A stretch of DNA of 64,000 nt from Candidatus Rickettsiella isopodorum (GCF_001881495.1 NZ_LUKY01000029.1:1-64000), one strand, 5' to 3'. Shown: positions 28,032-37,696, numbered from the stretch's first letter. Program-made: numbers and translations. Notes: a model not told the origin generated them from the sequence alone.

Positions 28032-31000
28032 ATGCTAATGGAAGAAGTGCACGCTATCACAAATACCGAAGATGAAAATAGGAGTGTACTTCACAATCTG
28101 GCTTTGCCTATTTCTTATTCTTTATCAAAAGAATTACATGATAATTCAGCTGAATTATTATTATTAGAAAAAAAAATTATATTAGGAAATAACTTATTAG
28201 CTAAGGTTAATGATCAAGCGTTAATATTAAAATTAAAGAAAGAGAGAAGAAAATTTCAAGAGAAAAAAACAGAACTAACTACTTTAATTGAAAAACTGAA
28301 ATTTATTATTGGCTCTATAAAAGATTTTACTTTATTCTTTATTTTTATCGGAAGATTTTATACGCTGACAATTGAAAAATTAAATTTTGAACAGCGTGCC
28401 AAGAAAATTTCTTTAAAATTAATTTACGACTTAAAAAAAGAAGAGCAGAATTTATATAATGAATATGTTGAAGGAGATTGCTTTACTAAAGTATTAGAAG
28501 TCTTATCTTTTGAATCTTATCAATGTTATTTCCAGGAATATACCAAAAATTTTTTTGGTAATATCCCAAATTACAGTGATCGCTATGTCAATGTGCTTTT
28601 AATCATAAAAGCCATGTTTTCTATGTGCGCTTGTTTTAGAGTAGATCAATTTGATTTAACCAATGTCAAAATTTTTTTATCCAACCATATACCGCACGCG
28701 GTTGTTTTGCCAAACCATAATTATGAGTTAGTTGCATTGCGCTGCTTTTTTTTCTATGAAATTGTAAAAGAATATCTTAAGTTAAAATTAGTAAAAAATA
28801 ATCTGAGTAATTTGAAAAAATCGATTAGTTTGGAATTAAACATAAGCAATTATAAATCACAAAACAAAAAGGTGCTTATAATGGGGTTATATAATTTGCA
28901 AGAATCTTTAAGCAAGATTGAAGAAAAATATAGTAATTTTCTAAAAAAAAAACCAGAAGATAATGAATCAGACATTAATGAATCGTTAGCTTTTTTTAAG
29001 ATAATAGTCGATGACATTCAGTTGCTTAATACAAAAACAAAAAATTTAATTGAAGATAAATATGCTAAGTTGAATAAAATGTGTAGCCTTTTAGTAATCA
29101 TTACGCATGAGAATTATCTGCCTAAATTTTTAGAAGTATTTAATATTAAAATAGGGAATGATTTTTTATTAAATGAAATAAAAGGATCAGAAAATATAGA
29201 GACAAATAAAGAAGCGCTTAATCATTTATTTCATGCTATCTGTAGAGATGAATTTTATATCCCATTAAGCAAAAGAGTTAATTTATTTATTAAGCAAATG
29301 ACCGAAACTTATTGCAAAGCCGATATTTCAGTGCTTGAAAGTATAGAGTTGGAAGACTTAATAGAATTTAGCTTTTATTATATTTTTACTTTGGCTTATA
29401 TGAATTTTAATGATCGTTTGAAAGGAACTAACACTAAATTGCTTTATGCTCAAATGGTTGCTTTTAATAGGTTTATCAATATTAAATTTGAATCCTTAGA
29501 AGTATTAGAAAAAAGAAAAAATGAAAAAATAAGTAAATTTTTAGAAAAAAACTTTAAAAATAAAGAAAACTACTTTCATCATAAGGAAAATATTCTTGAA
29601 GAAATCAAATTAAACTTAGAAATGATACAAAATATTAAAAGTATCTTGTCTGATGCCAAATCGCTAGAAACGGCTCTTATCCCCAAGTTAGAGTCAGATT
29701 TAATTCCGATGCCTGAAGCAAATACGCTAATTAATTTTTTAAAAAAATTAGAGAAAAAACAAAAAACTTGTGAAGCTGAGTATCAAAAAATAGAAAAGCA
29801 CCTGTTCTTTGATAAATCTAAAACTAAAAAAATAATTAAAAAAAGTAATGAAGTTTATTCAGAGAAGGATAAGAGAGTAGAAGAGAATAAAATGATTGAA
29901 TTTTTTTCAGAACCATTAATTTATTTGTCTAGAAATTTGATGGAAATTTTAAAAAATATAAATATAAAAGAGAACCTCCAAGATATAAATCAATTTTGCC
30001 AGAAACTTTCTTCTGCTATGGGGCAACTCTCCTCATCTATAAATAAGCTTATATTAAGTATGGGTAATTGGAATTATATTTATAAAACACACCATTTAAC
30101 CGATCTAAGTTTACCTGAACTATTAAAATTAATGGATGAAATTATAATTAAGGAACCTTTAACAAAAAGTAGAGGCCATAAAAAGAAATTGTTTCAATTA
30201 AAAGAGTTGCTTAATACGTCATGTTTATCGACAGAACTTCTTATTGATCAAGTTAACCCAATAATTAAAAAATATCATAATTTAAATACGGAAGCCAAAA
30301 AATTTTTAAGTATGCTTCCTGTTTCTTTTATCGATGATCACAAAAATTTTAAACTCTTGTCTAAATCAATGATTAAAAAAGTAAAACGTAATATTAAGGA
30401 ATATAAACAATTAAAAGAACAATCAAATTGTCTGGTAAAATTAATTCGATTAATTAAGTGCGAAATGGATGATCGAGCAATTAGATTATATGCCATCATC
30501 GTAGAAGCCGATGACTATCAAAGAACCTATAAATTTTTTGAAAAACTGTCTAGCAAAACTTTTAATCATTCAAAACAGATTCTTTCTGTTGTTAAACAAA
30601 GAAGTTCTGAGGATACGGATAAAAAAGTTGCCTTACCTCAGCCGAGCCAGTTAATGAATGCAACTAAAGAAATAACGATTGAAAGCTTGGGTGAAGCGCA
30701 AGTGGAATCTAATTATACTGCTAATGGAAATAGAGAACTCGAGCTTAATGAAGATTTGCTCAACAACCAAGAACCATTAAACGTTGAAAAAAAATTGATA
30801 GAAGAAGAGATCTTCATTGAGGCTTCTTTAAATAATCGTTCTAATAATTCGGGTTTGCCTGATATGACTTTACTACAAGACTATGAAGCTTGGAATTTTG
30901 AATTTGAAAAATGGAAAAACGATAAAAATGCTCAACTATACAAGCTTTTTCATATTATTGAAAATTGTTCGAAAACAGTTTTAATGAGTAGCGCAAATGC

Positions 31001-31742
31001 ATTTTTAAAATATTTGTCTTTACATCAGAATGATCTTATTGAAAAAAATGACGAACTAAACAAACGTAAAAATCAAATAAGTTCTTTTTTTAACGATCCG
31101 GCTAAAAATAAACTATTTATAAGTTATTTGACTCAATACTTAAACTGGTTCGACGAAATCTTTCAGCGGATTATCGTTTGTAGGACACTGATTTTGCAGA
31201 ATGAGCAAAATCCTGAAATTCAAGAATCTCCTCGTTTACCTAGTTCCTTCGCTAACAATAGAGCAGAGTTTAATAATTTATTAACTTTTTATTTAGGGGC
31301 TACTGATAAATACAATAAGTTTCGAGATAATTTAATTAATGAAGAAAAAGAATTAAATAATTTGAATCGAAATTTTATTAAACAAATACTTAGCCTAGGA
31401 TCGCTTGATGAAATGGAAGAAGATAATGTATTATCTGGCTTCAGTAAACAATTAGATAGGGTCAATCAATTAAAACTAGCAATAGAACAAGAATTTGAAA
31501 CTAAACAGAAAATCAAAGAGAAATTATCGTTGATTGCAAGCCCTGAAATTGTTAAGTTTTATTTAAGTCGTATTGATCCATGCGATGCAGACAGCTTAAA
31601 AACTGTAGGATCGGATTTGTTTCCCCCACAATTTCCTGCAATAGCAAGTTGTGGTCCGTCTACATTTTATTATTTGCCTCCATCTGCTCTTGGTCCCATT
31701 GATGGAGCTCAGTCATACAGTCAAATATTTTACACGATGTAA
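28032..31742 (+). CDS. Large coiled-coil protein of unknown function
   Basis: A 1,236-residue protein I do not recognise. It is rich in Lys, Leu, Asn and Glu and almost entirely helical by pattern, with heptad-like stretches at about 33-90, 490-545, 590-640 and 1,120-1,180. No signal peptide, membrane helix, nucleotide-binding loop or catalytic motif was found. The C-terminal 50 residues change to a Pro/Ser/Tyr-rich segment (SCGPSTFYYLPPSALGP). The size, low complexity and lack of homologues I recall fit a secreted effector of an intracellular Legionellales, but no secretion signal can be read. Its stop codon directly abuts the stop of the convergent M16 gene (zero gap). The start has only a weak GGA-type ribosome-binding site. 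Confidence 0.8.
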   Translation: MLMEEVHAITNTEDENRSVLHNLALPISYSLSKELHDNSAELLLLEKKIILGNNLLAKVNDQALILKLKKERRKFQEKKTELTTLIEKLKFIIGSIKDFTLFFIFIGRFYTLTIEKLNFEQRAKKISLKLIYDLKKEEQNLYNEYVEGDCFTKVLEVLSFESYQCYFQEYTKNFFGNIPNYSDRYVNVLLIIKAMFSMCACFRVDQFDLTNVKIFLSNHIPHAVVLPNHNYELVALRCFFFYEIVKEYLKLKLVKNNLSNLKKSISLELNISNYKSQNKKVLIMGLYNLQESLSKIEEKYSNFLKKKPEDNESDINESLAFFKIIVDDIQLLNTKTKNLIEDKYAKLNKMCSLLVIITHENYLPKFLEVFNIKIGNDFLLNEIKGSENIETNKEALNHLFHAICRDEFYIPLSKRVNLFIKQMTETYCKADISVLESIELEDLIEFSFYYIFTLAYMNFNDRLKGTNTKLLYAQMVAFNRFINIKFESLEVLEKRKNEKISKFLEKNFKNKENYFHHKENILEEIKLNLEMIQNIKSILSDAKSLETALIPKLESDLIPMPEANTLINFLKKLEKKQKTCEAEYQKIEKHLFFDKSKTKKIIKKSNEVYSEKDKRVEENKMIEFFSEPLIYLSRNLMEILKNINIKENLQDINQFCQKLSSAMGQLSSSINKLILSMGNWNYIYKTHHLTDLSLPELLKLMDEIIIKEPLTKSRGHKKKLFQLKELLNTSCLSTELLIDQVNPIIKKYHNLNTEAKKFLSMLPVSFIDDHKNFKLLSKSMIKKVKRNIKEYKQLKEQSNCLVKLIRLIKCEMDDRAIRLYAIIVEADDYQRTYKFFEKLSSKTFNHSKQILSVVKQRSSEDTDKKVALPQPSQLMNATKEITIESLGEAQVESNYTANGNRELELNEDLLNNQEPLNVEKKLIEEEIFIEASLNNRSNNSGLPDMTLLQDYEAWNFEFEKWKNDKNAQLYKLFHIIENCSKTVLMSSANAFLKYLSLHQNDLIEKNDELNKRKNQISSFFNDPAKNKLFISYLTQYLNWFDEIFQRIIVCRTLILQNEQNPEIQESPRLPSSFANNRAEFNNLLTFYLGATDKYNKFRDNLINEEKELNNLNRNFIKQILSLGSLDEMEEDNVLSGFSKQLDRVNQLKLAIEQEFETKQKIKEKLSLIASPEIVKFYLSRIDPCDADSLKTVGSDLFPPQFPAIASCGPSTFYYLPPSALGPIDGAQSYSQIFYTM

Positions 31743-33065
31743 TTATTTTTCCCCTAGCGTAATGACAATCATTTTTTTTGGTTTAATCCTTTGGAATGCC
31801 TGCTTAATTTGCCCTAAATTTACAGAATTAATATTTTGTTGGTAGGTGTCTAAGTAATTCAATGGTAATTGATAAAAACCTATCTTTTCTGTAGCCGCTA
31901 AAATGCCTTCATTACTAGTGATCGAAAGTGGAAAGCTGCCGACAAGAGCTCGTTTGGCTTCTTGCAAATTTTGCGAAGTGGGACCTTTAACAAGAAAGTT
32001 TTTTAAAGTTTGTTCAGTCAAAGAAAGTGCTTTAGCCGCTTGATCGCAGCGTGTTTGTAGCACAATTAAGAAAGGGCCAGCGGCTTGTAATGGCTTGAAT
32101 CCACTATTTATGCCATAACATAAACCTCGTTTATTTCTAACCTCATTAAAAAGTTTTGAGGTAAGTATGCCACCACCTAAAATTTGGTTACCGACAACCA
32201 GTGGAAAATAGTCAGGATCTTTTATAGCAATACCGATTTGACCTAAAAAAATAGTTGTTTGTTTGGATGGATAAAGAACTTTTATGATGTGACTTTTTAA
32301 GTGAGGAGATAAAGGTGCATTGACAGGGATAGAGGCTTTTCCTTGTGCCAACGCACCTGAAAGTTGTTCGGCAATATTCATTGCTTTTGCTTTAGTTACA
32401 TTTCCTACGATAGCGATGACGCCATTTTTTGCAACATAATGGCGATGGTAAAATTTTAATAATTTTTCTTGGGATATTTGCTTAATATTTGTTGTAGTTC
32501 CTAATATAGGTGAGGCATAAGGATGAAGACCATATAAAGCTTGGTAGAAGATTTTAGCGGCAATAGCACTCGGTGTTTGCGCTTCTTGTTGTAGAGAGAT
32601 TAGAATTTGTTTTTTAATCCTATTGATAGCCGTTTTAGGGAAAGTCGCATCCTTAAGTAAGCCAGAAAAAGTGCTTAATGCTGAGTTGAAGAATTGTGGA
32701 GCGCTGAGTGAGCGTAGATTTAAGACGGTCATATCTTGGTTAACACCTGCATTATAATGAGCTCCGACGGCTTCAAATCGGTTAGCAATTTGATCAGCAT
32801 TTAAATTTTGAGTCCCCTGGTCTAACATTTGTGCAGTAAATTGAGCAATCCCTGGTGAATCATGATCTTGAGCAGAGCCAGCATGAAATAAGACACCGAT
32901 ATCTATAATAGGTAGTTCTTTTTTAGCAACGAAATAAACCGGCATACCATTTTTTGTAGACCAGTGTTCAATTTTTAGAATAACGTGTGGGGTTTCTGCT
33001 TGCGTAGTGCCAATAATAAATATCGATAAAAAAGTCAAAAAATAAAAGTAAAATTTAATGCGCAT
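31743..33065 (-). CDS. M16-family peptidase-like subunit lacking HxxEH (substrate-binding partner)
   Basis: A 440-residue exported protein with a signal peptide (residues 1-23, hydrophobic, ending TQA). It has the M16 fold landmarks but not the zinc motif: where HxxEH is expected the sequence reads GIAQFTAQMLDQGT. It keeps the C-terminal-half Arg/Tyr substrate-binding pair in RNKRGLCYGINSGF. Such subunits are catalytically inert and pair with an HxxEH subunit, as in mitochondrial processing peptidase and bacterial periplasmic pairs. Its start overlaps the upstream M16 gene by 11 bases. Together they should form a periplasmic heterodimer. Confidence 0.9.
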   Translation of the reverse strand: MRIKFYFYFLTFLSIFIIGTTQAETPHVILKIEHWSTKNGMPVYFVAKKELPIIDIGVLFHAGSAQDHDSPGIAQFTAQMLDQGTQNLNADQIANRFEAVGAHYNAGVNQDMTVLNLRSLSAPQFFNSALSTFSGLLKDATFPKTAINRIKKQILISLQQEAQTPSAIAAKIFYQALYGLHPYASPILGTTTNIKQISQEKLLKFYHRHYVAKNGVIAIVGNVTKAKAMNIAEQLSGALAQGKASIPVNAPLSPHLKSHIIKVLYPSKQTTIFLGQIGIAIKDPDYFPLVVGNQILGGGILTSKLFNEVRNKRGLCYGINSGFKPLQAAGPFLIVLQTRCDQAAKALSLTEQTLKNFLVKGPTSQNLQEAKRALVGSFPLSITSNEGILAATEKIGFYQLPLNYLDTYQQNINSVNLGQIKQAFQRIKPKKMIVITLGEK

Positions 33066-34428
33066 GTATCGATCCTATCATTGATAAAGAATTGGGATTA
33101 CTTGAGTTGATGGGTAAAGGCAGTAAGTAAGCGATAGTCAAATGAGAAGCGAGCAAATATTTATTGGCAACAGTTTGTATTTGACGTGGTGTAATAGCGT
33201 TAATATGTTTTAAGTAATCTCGTTCTATTTGCCAGGGCAAGTTAATTGCAGCTAAACTTCCAAGTTCATACGCTTGTGCAGTTATAGAATCTTCTCGATA
33301 TATTTTGTCAGCAGCTATTTGGGCTTTTGCGCGTTTCAATTCTTCACTATTAACACTAAAAGTTTGTAACTGTTTGATTTGCTTTAATAAACTTAATTCA
33401 AGTTCTGATAAAGTATGTCCAGTCGTTGGTGTGGCTTGCAACAAAAATAAATTATTTAGACGACTGACAGGGTTATAAAATGCGTTAGCATTGGCAGCTA
33501 TTTGTTGCCCTCTAATAAGATTTTTCGCAAAACGAGCACTATTACCACCTGATAATAAGGTTGTAATAAGATCTAAAACGTAAGGATCTTGACTATTTAA
33601 ACCTTCCTTAATGACTGGCACTGGATAAGCCATGACAAGCCAAGCTAACTGAGCAGGGGTTTGTATGATGAGGCGCTTTTCTCCTAATGGGGGAATAGCT
33701 TTTTCTGGTTTTATTTTCGGGAGAGGGAGGGGTTTTAAATTAGAAAAATAAGCTTGTGCTAATTGATAAACTTGGTTGGGTTTTACATCTCCTACGACAA
33801 CTAGTATGGCATTATTAGGTGCATACCAGGTTTCATACCATTTTCGTAAATCTTCAACGGTCATATTTTGTAGATCGCTTTTCCAGCCGATGACAGGATG
33901 ATGATAAGAGCTTGCAACAAAAGCGGCAGCATTAAGACGTTCTAATAAAATTTCTTGGGGATTATCATCGACACGCATACGTCTTTCTTCCATTACAACC
34001 TGAATTTCTTTAAGAAAATCTTGTGGGCGTAATGATAAATTGCGCATTCTATCGGCTTCTAATTCAAAACTAATCGCTAATTTGTCAGCAGAAAATTTTT
34101 GATAATATGCAGTAAAATCTGAATCGGTGAAGGCATTTTGTTCTCCTCCATTTTCCGAGACAATTTTTTCTAGCATACCCGGTCCAAATTTTTTGGTTCC
34201 GCGAAACATCATATGTTCTAAAGCATGTGAAATACCAGTTATTCCATTAGGTTCATAACTGCTTCCAACTTTATACCAGATCTCTGAAATAACTACAGGG
34301 GCTCGATGATCCTCTTTAACTAGCAAAGTTATTCCATTTTTTAAGTGATATTCATGTACATCCTCTGCCAAGCTTAACGGAGATAAAAATATTAAACCTA
34401 AATAAACTAAAATTTTTTTAAAAAACAT
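33055..34428 (-). CDS. M16-family zinc metallopeptidase (catalytic subunit)
   Basis: A 457-residue exported protease. A signal peptide covers residues 1-21 (LVYLGLIFLSPLSLA). The inverted zinc motif is HALEH in GISHALEHMMFRGTKKF, with the downstream third ligand Glu in the NAFTDSDFTAYYQ...LEADRM region. The second half carries LLSGGNSARFAKNL but not the R/Y pair seen in its partner, so the pair is complementary. Substrates of such periplasmic pitrilysin-like enzymes are small peptides. It is the first gene of a two-gene operon, 11-base overlap with the partner. Confidence 0.93.
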   Translation of the reverse strand: MFFKKILVYLGLIFLSPLSLAEDVHEYHLKNGITLLVKEDHRAPVVISEIWYKVGSSYEPNGITGISHALEHMMFRGTKKFGPGMLEKIVSENGGEQNAFTDSDFTAYYQKFSADKLAISFELEADRMRNLSLRPQDFLKEIQVVMEERRMRVDDNPQEILLERLNAAAFVASSYHHPVIGWKSDLQNMTVEDLRKWYETWYAPNNAILVVVGDVKPNQVYQLAQAYFSNLKPLPLPKIKPEKAIPPLGEKRLIIQTPAQLAWLVMAYPVPVIKEGLNSQDPYVLDLITTLLSGGNSARFAKNLIRGQQIAANANAFYNPVSRLNNLFLLQATPTTGHTLSELELSLLKQIKQLQTFSVNSEELKRAKAQIAADKIYREDSITAQAYELGSLAAINLPWQIERDYLKHINAITPRQIQTVANKYLLASHLTIAYLLPLPINSSNPNSLSMIGSIHAH

Positions 34429-34607
34429 CGATTAATTTCCTAGAGAACTATGTTGCTCGTGTTCCTGATTTTCATGCCTGCCTAAGCTATATAGGGCTTA
34501 CCTAACATGAGGACGAGTGGTTTCCTCTTGAGAATATCCGTACAAGACGAAGTATTTCAAGCGGCTTGTTTGAATTTAATAAATATGGTAACAATTATTA
34601 GCATTAT

Positions 34608-34636
34608 TTGACATCACTTTATGGGGCTTTCATAAT
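34608..34636 (+). promoter_or_regulatory. Sigma-70 promoter for xseB-ispA
   Basis: TTGACA (34608-34613), a 17-base spacer, then CATAAT (34631-34636): a perfect -35 and a 5/6 -10. It lies 74 bases upstream of the xseB start on the same strand. This is the best promoter match seen in the window. Confidence 0.7.
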
Positions 34637-34710
34637 CATTAGATTATTTCTTAATTTAAAAAGTCTGGGCCTGATTTCTATTTAATCGCAGGTAAAACGA
34701 GGTTACTTTT

Positions 34711-34965
34711 ATGTCAAAGACAAAAAAAAATACAGTTTTTCAATTCGAAAAAGGTTTAGAAGAGCTTGAAAAAATTGTTGAACAAATGGAGTGCGGTAAC
34801 TCGACGTTAGAAGCTTCTCTTGAGCAATTTAGCCGAGCGGTGAGCTTATTAAAAGACTGTCAATTGACTTTAAAAAAAGCTGAGCAACGCGTGCAAATTT
34901 TAGTAAATACAGATACCAACCAGAAAAAGGAACTGTTACCTTTTCAAGCAGAAGAATTAGTCTAG
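34711..34965 (+). CDS. xseB: Exodeoxyribonuclease VII small subunit
   Basis: An 84-residue helical protein that binds the large subunit XseA to form exonuclease VII, which degrades single-stranded DNA. The family core is visible: FEKGLEELEKIVEQMECGNSTLEASLEQFSRAVSLLKDC (read in parts: LEELEKIVEQMECG and LEASLEQFSRAVSL), then LKKAEQRVQIL. The length is typical. The stop TAG overlaps the GTG start of ispA by one base (TAGTG), a standard coupling. xseA is not in the window. A near-consensus promoter lies upstream. Confidence 0.94.
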   Translation: MSKTKKNTVFQFEKGLEELEKIVEQMECGNSTLEASLEQFSRAVSLLKDCQLTLKKAEQRVQILVNTDTNQKKELLPFQAEELV

Positions 34966-35837
34966 TGAGCATAGAGCCTAACTTTGTAAGCTATCAGGAA
35001 CGGGTTAATGGATTATTGACGCATTGTTTGTCAAATCCTCCTCCACTATCAAAACCCTTATACGATGCGATGTATTATGGAGTTTTAAAAGGTGGGAAAC
35101 GTTTAAGACCTTTATTTGTTTATACGTTAGGAATGGCTTTAGGATTATCGTTGCAGGATTTAGATCATACCGCTTGTGCAATTGAATTGATTCATGCTTA
35201 TTCATTAATTCATGATGATCTGCCTAGTATGGACAATGATGATTGGCGACGTGGAGAGCCTAGCTGCCATAAACAATTTGGTGAGGCTATGGCTTTGTTG
35301 GCAGGCGATGCGTTACAAGCATTAGCTTTTGATGTGCTTCTTAAGGCGCCATTCCAATCACCTAAAATCGTAAAAATGCTTAGTGTGTTGGCAAAAGCAA
35401 TAGGATCATGGGGAATGGTGGCTGGGCAAGCAATGGATTTTACTGGCTCAAGCGGTGTCAATAAATCGGATGCTGAAAACATTCATTCTTTAAAAACGGG
35501 AGCATTATTCGGAGCCACTTTTCAGTTACCCGCCATAATCGCTAACCTGCCTCAGGATGATTTTTTAACCCTAACGAAAGTGGGTAATAGAATAGGTTTG
35601 GCTTTCCAAATTCAAGATGATATCTGCGATAATGAAAATATTCATTTTTGGAAGGACCCCCTCGAGAGAGAAAACCATCTAAAAGGACTTAAAGACCAAA
35701 TTTTAGCTGATTTAGTTTCTATTTTACCTTCCTGCAGAGAAAAAAATTCCTCTCTTATCCAGTTGATAAAGATTTTGTTTATTGATAAAACGATTGACAA
35801 TAACTATCGACTTGATAGAAAAAAATCATTTCTTTAA
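34965..35837 (+). CDS. ispA: Farnesyl diphosphate synthase (polyprenyl synthetase family)
   Basis: A 290-residue cytoplasmic prenyltransferase that condenses isopentenyl and dimethylallyl diphosphates to farnesyl diphosphate, feeding undecaprenol and ubiquinone. The first aspartate-rich motif is DDLPSMDNDDWRRG and the second is FQIQDDICDNE; GGKRLRPLFVYT and GQAMDF are also present. The length fits IspA. The start is GTG at 34965, overlapping the xseB stop by one base. dxs, the common third partner, is absent. After the second aspartate motif the C-terminal part is less conserved than usual but open to the normal length. Confidence 0.93.
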   Translation: MSIEPNFVSYQERVNGLLTHCLSNPPPLSKPLYDAMYYGVLKGGKRLRPLFVYTLGMALGLSLQDLDHTACAIELIHAYSLIHDDLPSMDNDDWRRGEPSCHKQFGEAMALLAGDALQALAFDVLLKAPFQSPKIVKMLSVLAKAIGSWGMVAGQAMDFTGSSGVNKSDAENIHSLKTGALFGATFQLPAIIANLPQDDFLTLTKVGNRIGLAFQIQDDICDNENIHFWKDPLERENHLKGLKDQILADLVSILPSCREKNSSLIQLIKILFIDKTIDNNYRLDRKKSFL

Positions 35838-36007
35838 TAGAGATGAGGCTGTTATAATCGGCTAGTAGCTTCAAATAGCTAGATGTACACAGTAAATAAC
35901 GGATTTATTGCTTACCTAATTCTTCCTAGAAGCTGCTATCAACTAGATGCTTGCGAAAACTAAATTGTAGGCATTCTCACTAAATGAAATGAGAGGAAAA
36001 TAACGAT

Positions 36008-36562
36008 ATGTCAATGCTGAAAGTAGGTGATAAATTACCTGAATTTAAACTCACAGCTACCGTTGATATTGATATCAACAAGGCTTTTACTGAGATTACT
36101 CATGCTTCTTACCCTGGTAAGTGGCTAGTACTGTTTTTCTGGCCTAAAGATTTCACCTTTGTATGCCCTACTGAAATAGTGGCATTTAACGATCTCAATG
36201 CTAAATTTAAAGAGAGTAATGCTGTATTATTAGGGGGTAGCACGGATAATGAATTTGTGCACCGTGCTTGGCGACAGTATAACGATGAATTACGGGATCT
36301 TTCATTCCCTATGTTGAGTGATATTAAACGTGAATTATGCAGTAATTTAGGGGTATTAGATAACGATGCAGGTGTTGCACAACGAGCAACGTTTATTATC
36401 GATCCAGAAGGTATTATTCGTTTTAATATGGTGACAGATTTGAGCGTTGGACGTAATCCTGAAGAAGTGCTACGTATACTTCATGCTTTACAAGATGGAG
36501 GACTCTGTCCTTGTAATTGGCAAAAAGGTCAACGTACTATTAACCTTACTGAAGTTACTTAA
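36008..36562 (+). CDS. AhpC/TSA-family peroxiredoxin
   Basis: A 184-residue thiol peroxidase that reduces hydrogen peroxide and organic peroxides in the cytoplasm. Peroxidatic Cys53 is in FTFVCPTEIVAF. The C-terminal CPC pair, Cys167 and Cys169 (GGLCPCNW), is the usual resolving position of this AhpC subgroup, commonly reduced by AhpD-type or thioredoxin partners. No ahpD or ahpF is adjacent. A GAGGAAAA-like ribosome-binding site precedes the ATG. It ends in a clear intrinsic terminator. With msrB-msrA just downstream, the region is a small oxidative-defence group. Confidence 0.93.
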   Translation: MSMLKVGDKLPEFKLTATVDIDINKAFTEITHASYPGKWLVLFFWPKDFTFVCPTEIVAFNDLNAKFKESNAVLLGGSTDNEFVHRAWRQYNDELRDLSFPMLSDIKRELCSNLGVLDNDAGVAQRATFIIDPEGIIRFNMVTDLSVGRNPEEVLRILHALQDGGLCPCNWQKGQRTINLTEVT

Positions 36563-36587
36563 TTTTACAAAATTAGTTTAACAAATA

Positions 36588-36612
36588 AACCCGCTTCATT
36601 AGCGGGTTTTTT
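36588..36612 (+). terminator. Rho-independent terminator after the peroxiredoxin gene
   Basis: AACCCGCT (36588-36595) and AGCGGGTT (36601-36608) form a perfect 8-bp stem with a 5-base loop, followed by a run of six T ending at 36612. It lies 25 bases after the stop codon, so it ends the peroxiredoxin transcript and separates it from msrB. Confidence 0.9.
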
Positions 36613-36702
36613 ATGTCAAAGATAGATGTAATTGGTATAGTGAAATGATGGACTTTCTCCTATAATCTACCTAATGTGTTATTTAAATTTCTTTGAGATA
36701 GA

Positions 36703-37080
36703 ATGAAAAAACTGACTCCAGAAGAAGCGAGGGTTATTTTATTAAAAGGTACCGAGTCTGCGTATTCAGGAAAATATTATCGATTTAATGAAAAAGGAGA
36801 TTACACCTGTAAACAATGTGGGACATTGCTCTATCATTCATCAGCTAAATTTGATTCTGGATGTGGTTGGCCCAGTTTTGATGATGAAATATCGGGTGCA
36901 ATTAAACGGATACCGGATTCTGATGGTCATCGTACTGAAATTACTTGTGCGAAGTGTGGAGCGCATCTTGGCCATGTTTTTCTTGGCGAAAGATTGACAC
37001 CTAAAAATATTCGACATTGTGTTAACTCTATATCTTTAGAATTTATTCCTGAAAATGCAAGTAAAAAGGAGAAAAAATGA
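36703..37080 (+). CDS. msrB: Peptide-methionine (R)-S-oxide reductase MsrB
   Basis: A 125-residue enzyme that repairs the R epimer of methionine sulfoxide in proteins. Structural zinc is held by Cys36/Cys39 (CKQC) and Cys82/Cys85 (CAKC). SGCGWPSFD is the substrate loop and the catalytic Cys106 lies in RHCVNSISL, with the GHVFLGE motif before it. The size fits stand-alone MsrB. The stop overlaps the msrA start by four bases (ATGA), so both halves of the repair pair are translationally coupled. Confidence 0.96.
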   Translation: MKKLTPEEARVILLKGTESAYSGKYYRFNEKGDYTCKQCGTLLYHSSAKFDSGCGWPSFDDEISGAIKRIPDSDGHRTEITCAKCGAHLGHVFLGERLTPKNIRHCVNSISLEFIPENASKKEKK

Positions 37081-37583
37081 AAGATAAAGCTAACCCAAAG
37101 ACCGAAATAGCTATTTTTGCCGGAGGATGTTTTTGGGGCGTAGAACATTTAATGAAACAACTCCCAGGAGCTATTTCAGTAACGTCTGGATATATTGGCG
37201 GTAATACGTCTAACCCGACTTATGAAGAAGTGTGTAATGAAAATACCGGTCATGTTGAGGCAGTGGAAATTATTTTTGATCCTAGCAAAGTAAGTTATGA
37301 AACTTTAGCTAAACGGTTTTTTGAAATTCATGACCCCGAACAATTAAACCAACAAGGTCCCGATAAAGGTCCGCAATATCGTTCTGAAATTTTTTATACG
37401 ACGCCTGAACAAAAGGAAATTGCTTTAAAACTGATTAGTATTTTAAAAGGCAAGGGCTTTAAAATTGTTACTAAAGTGACACCGGCAACAAAATTCTGGA
37501 AAGCAGAAGATTATCACCAAAACTATTATGAGAAAACTAAAAAAAAACCTTACTGCCATACCTATGTTAAAAAATTTTTATAG
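37077..37583 (+). CDS. msrA: Peptide-methionine (S)-S-oxide reductase MsrA
   Basis: A 168-residue enzyme that repairs the S epimer of methionine sulfoxide. Catalytic Cys18 is in GGCFWGVEHL; SGYIGG and NEDYxxxEEVCNENTGHVEAV-type segments (here YEEVCNENTGHVEAVEI) and FFEIHDPEQLNQQGPD follow. The DYHQNYY motif near the C-terminus is typical. No secretion signal, so cytoplasmic. It is coupled to msrB by a four-base overlap. An 8-bp inverted repeat lies just downstream. Confidence 0.96.
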   Translation: MKDKANPKTEIAIFAGGCFWGVEHLMKQLPGAISVTSGYIGGNTSNPTYEEVCNENTGHVEAVEIIFDPSKVSYETLAKRFFEIHDPEQLNQQGPDKGPQYRSEIFYTTPEQKEIALKLISILKGKGFKIVTKVTPATKFWKAEDYHQNYYEKTKKKPYCHTYVKKFL

Positions 37584-37591
37584 TTAGTTTT

Positions 37592-37617
37592 GACTTAACG
37601 AAAAAAGTAGTTAAGTC
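37592..37617 (+). terminator. Possible terminator hairpin after msrA
   Basis: GACTTAAC (37592-37599) pairs perfectly with GTTAAGTC (37610-37617) around a 10-base A-rich loop. It lies 9 bases after the msrA stop. The T tract that follows is weak (CGAATTTTC), so termination is only possible. Confidence 0.4.
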
Positions 37618-37696
37618 TCGAATTTTCATATTATCTTTTTTGCTTAGTATTAAGGACTCTGCACACTTTTTTGAATAGACTATATTTCTTATCAAT

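Noticed and set aside
31690-31742. A Dot/Icm secretion signal at the C-terminus of the 1,236-residue protein
   Set aside because: There is no Glu-rich block near the end and the pattern is too weak to claim translocation from sequence alone.
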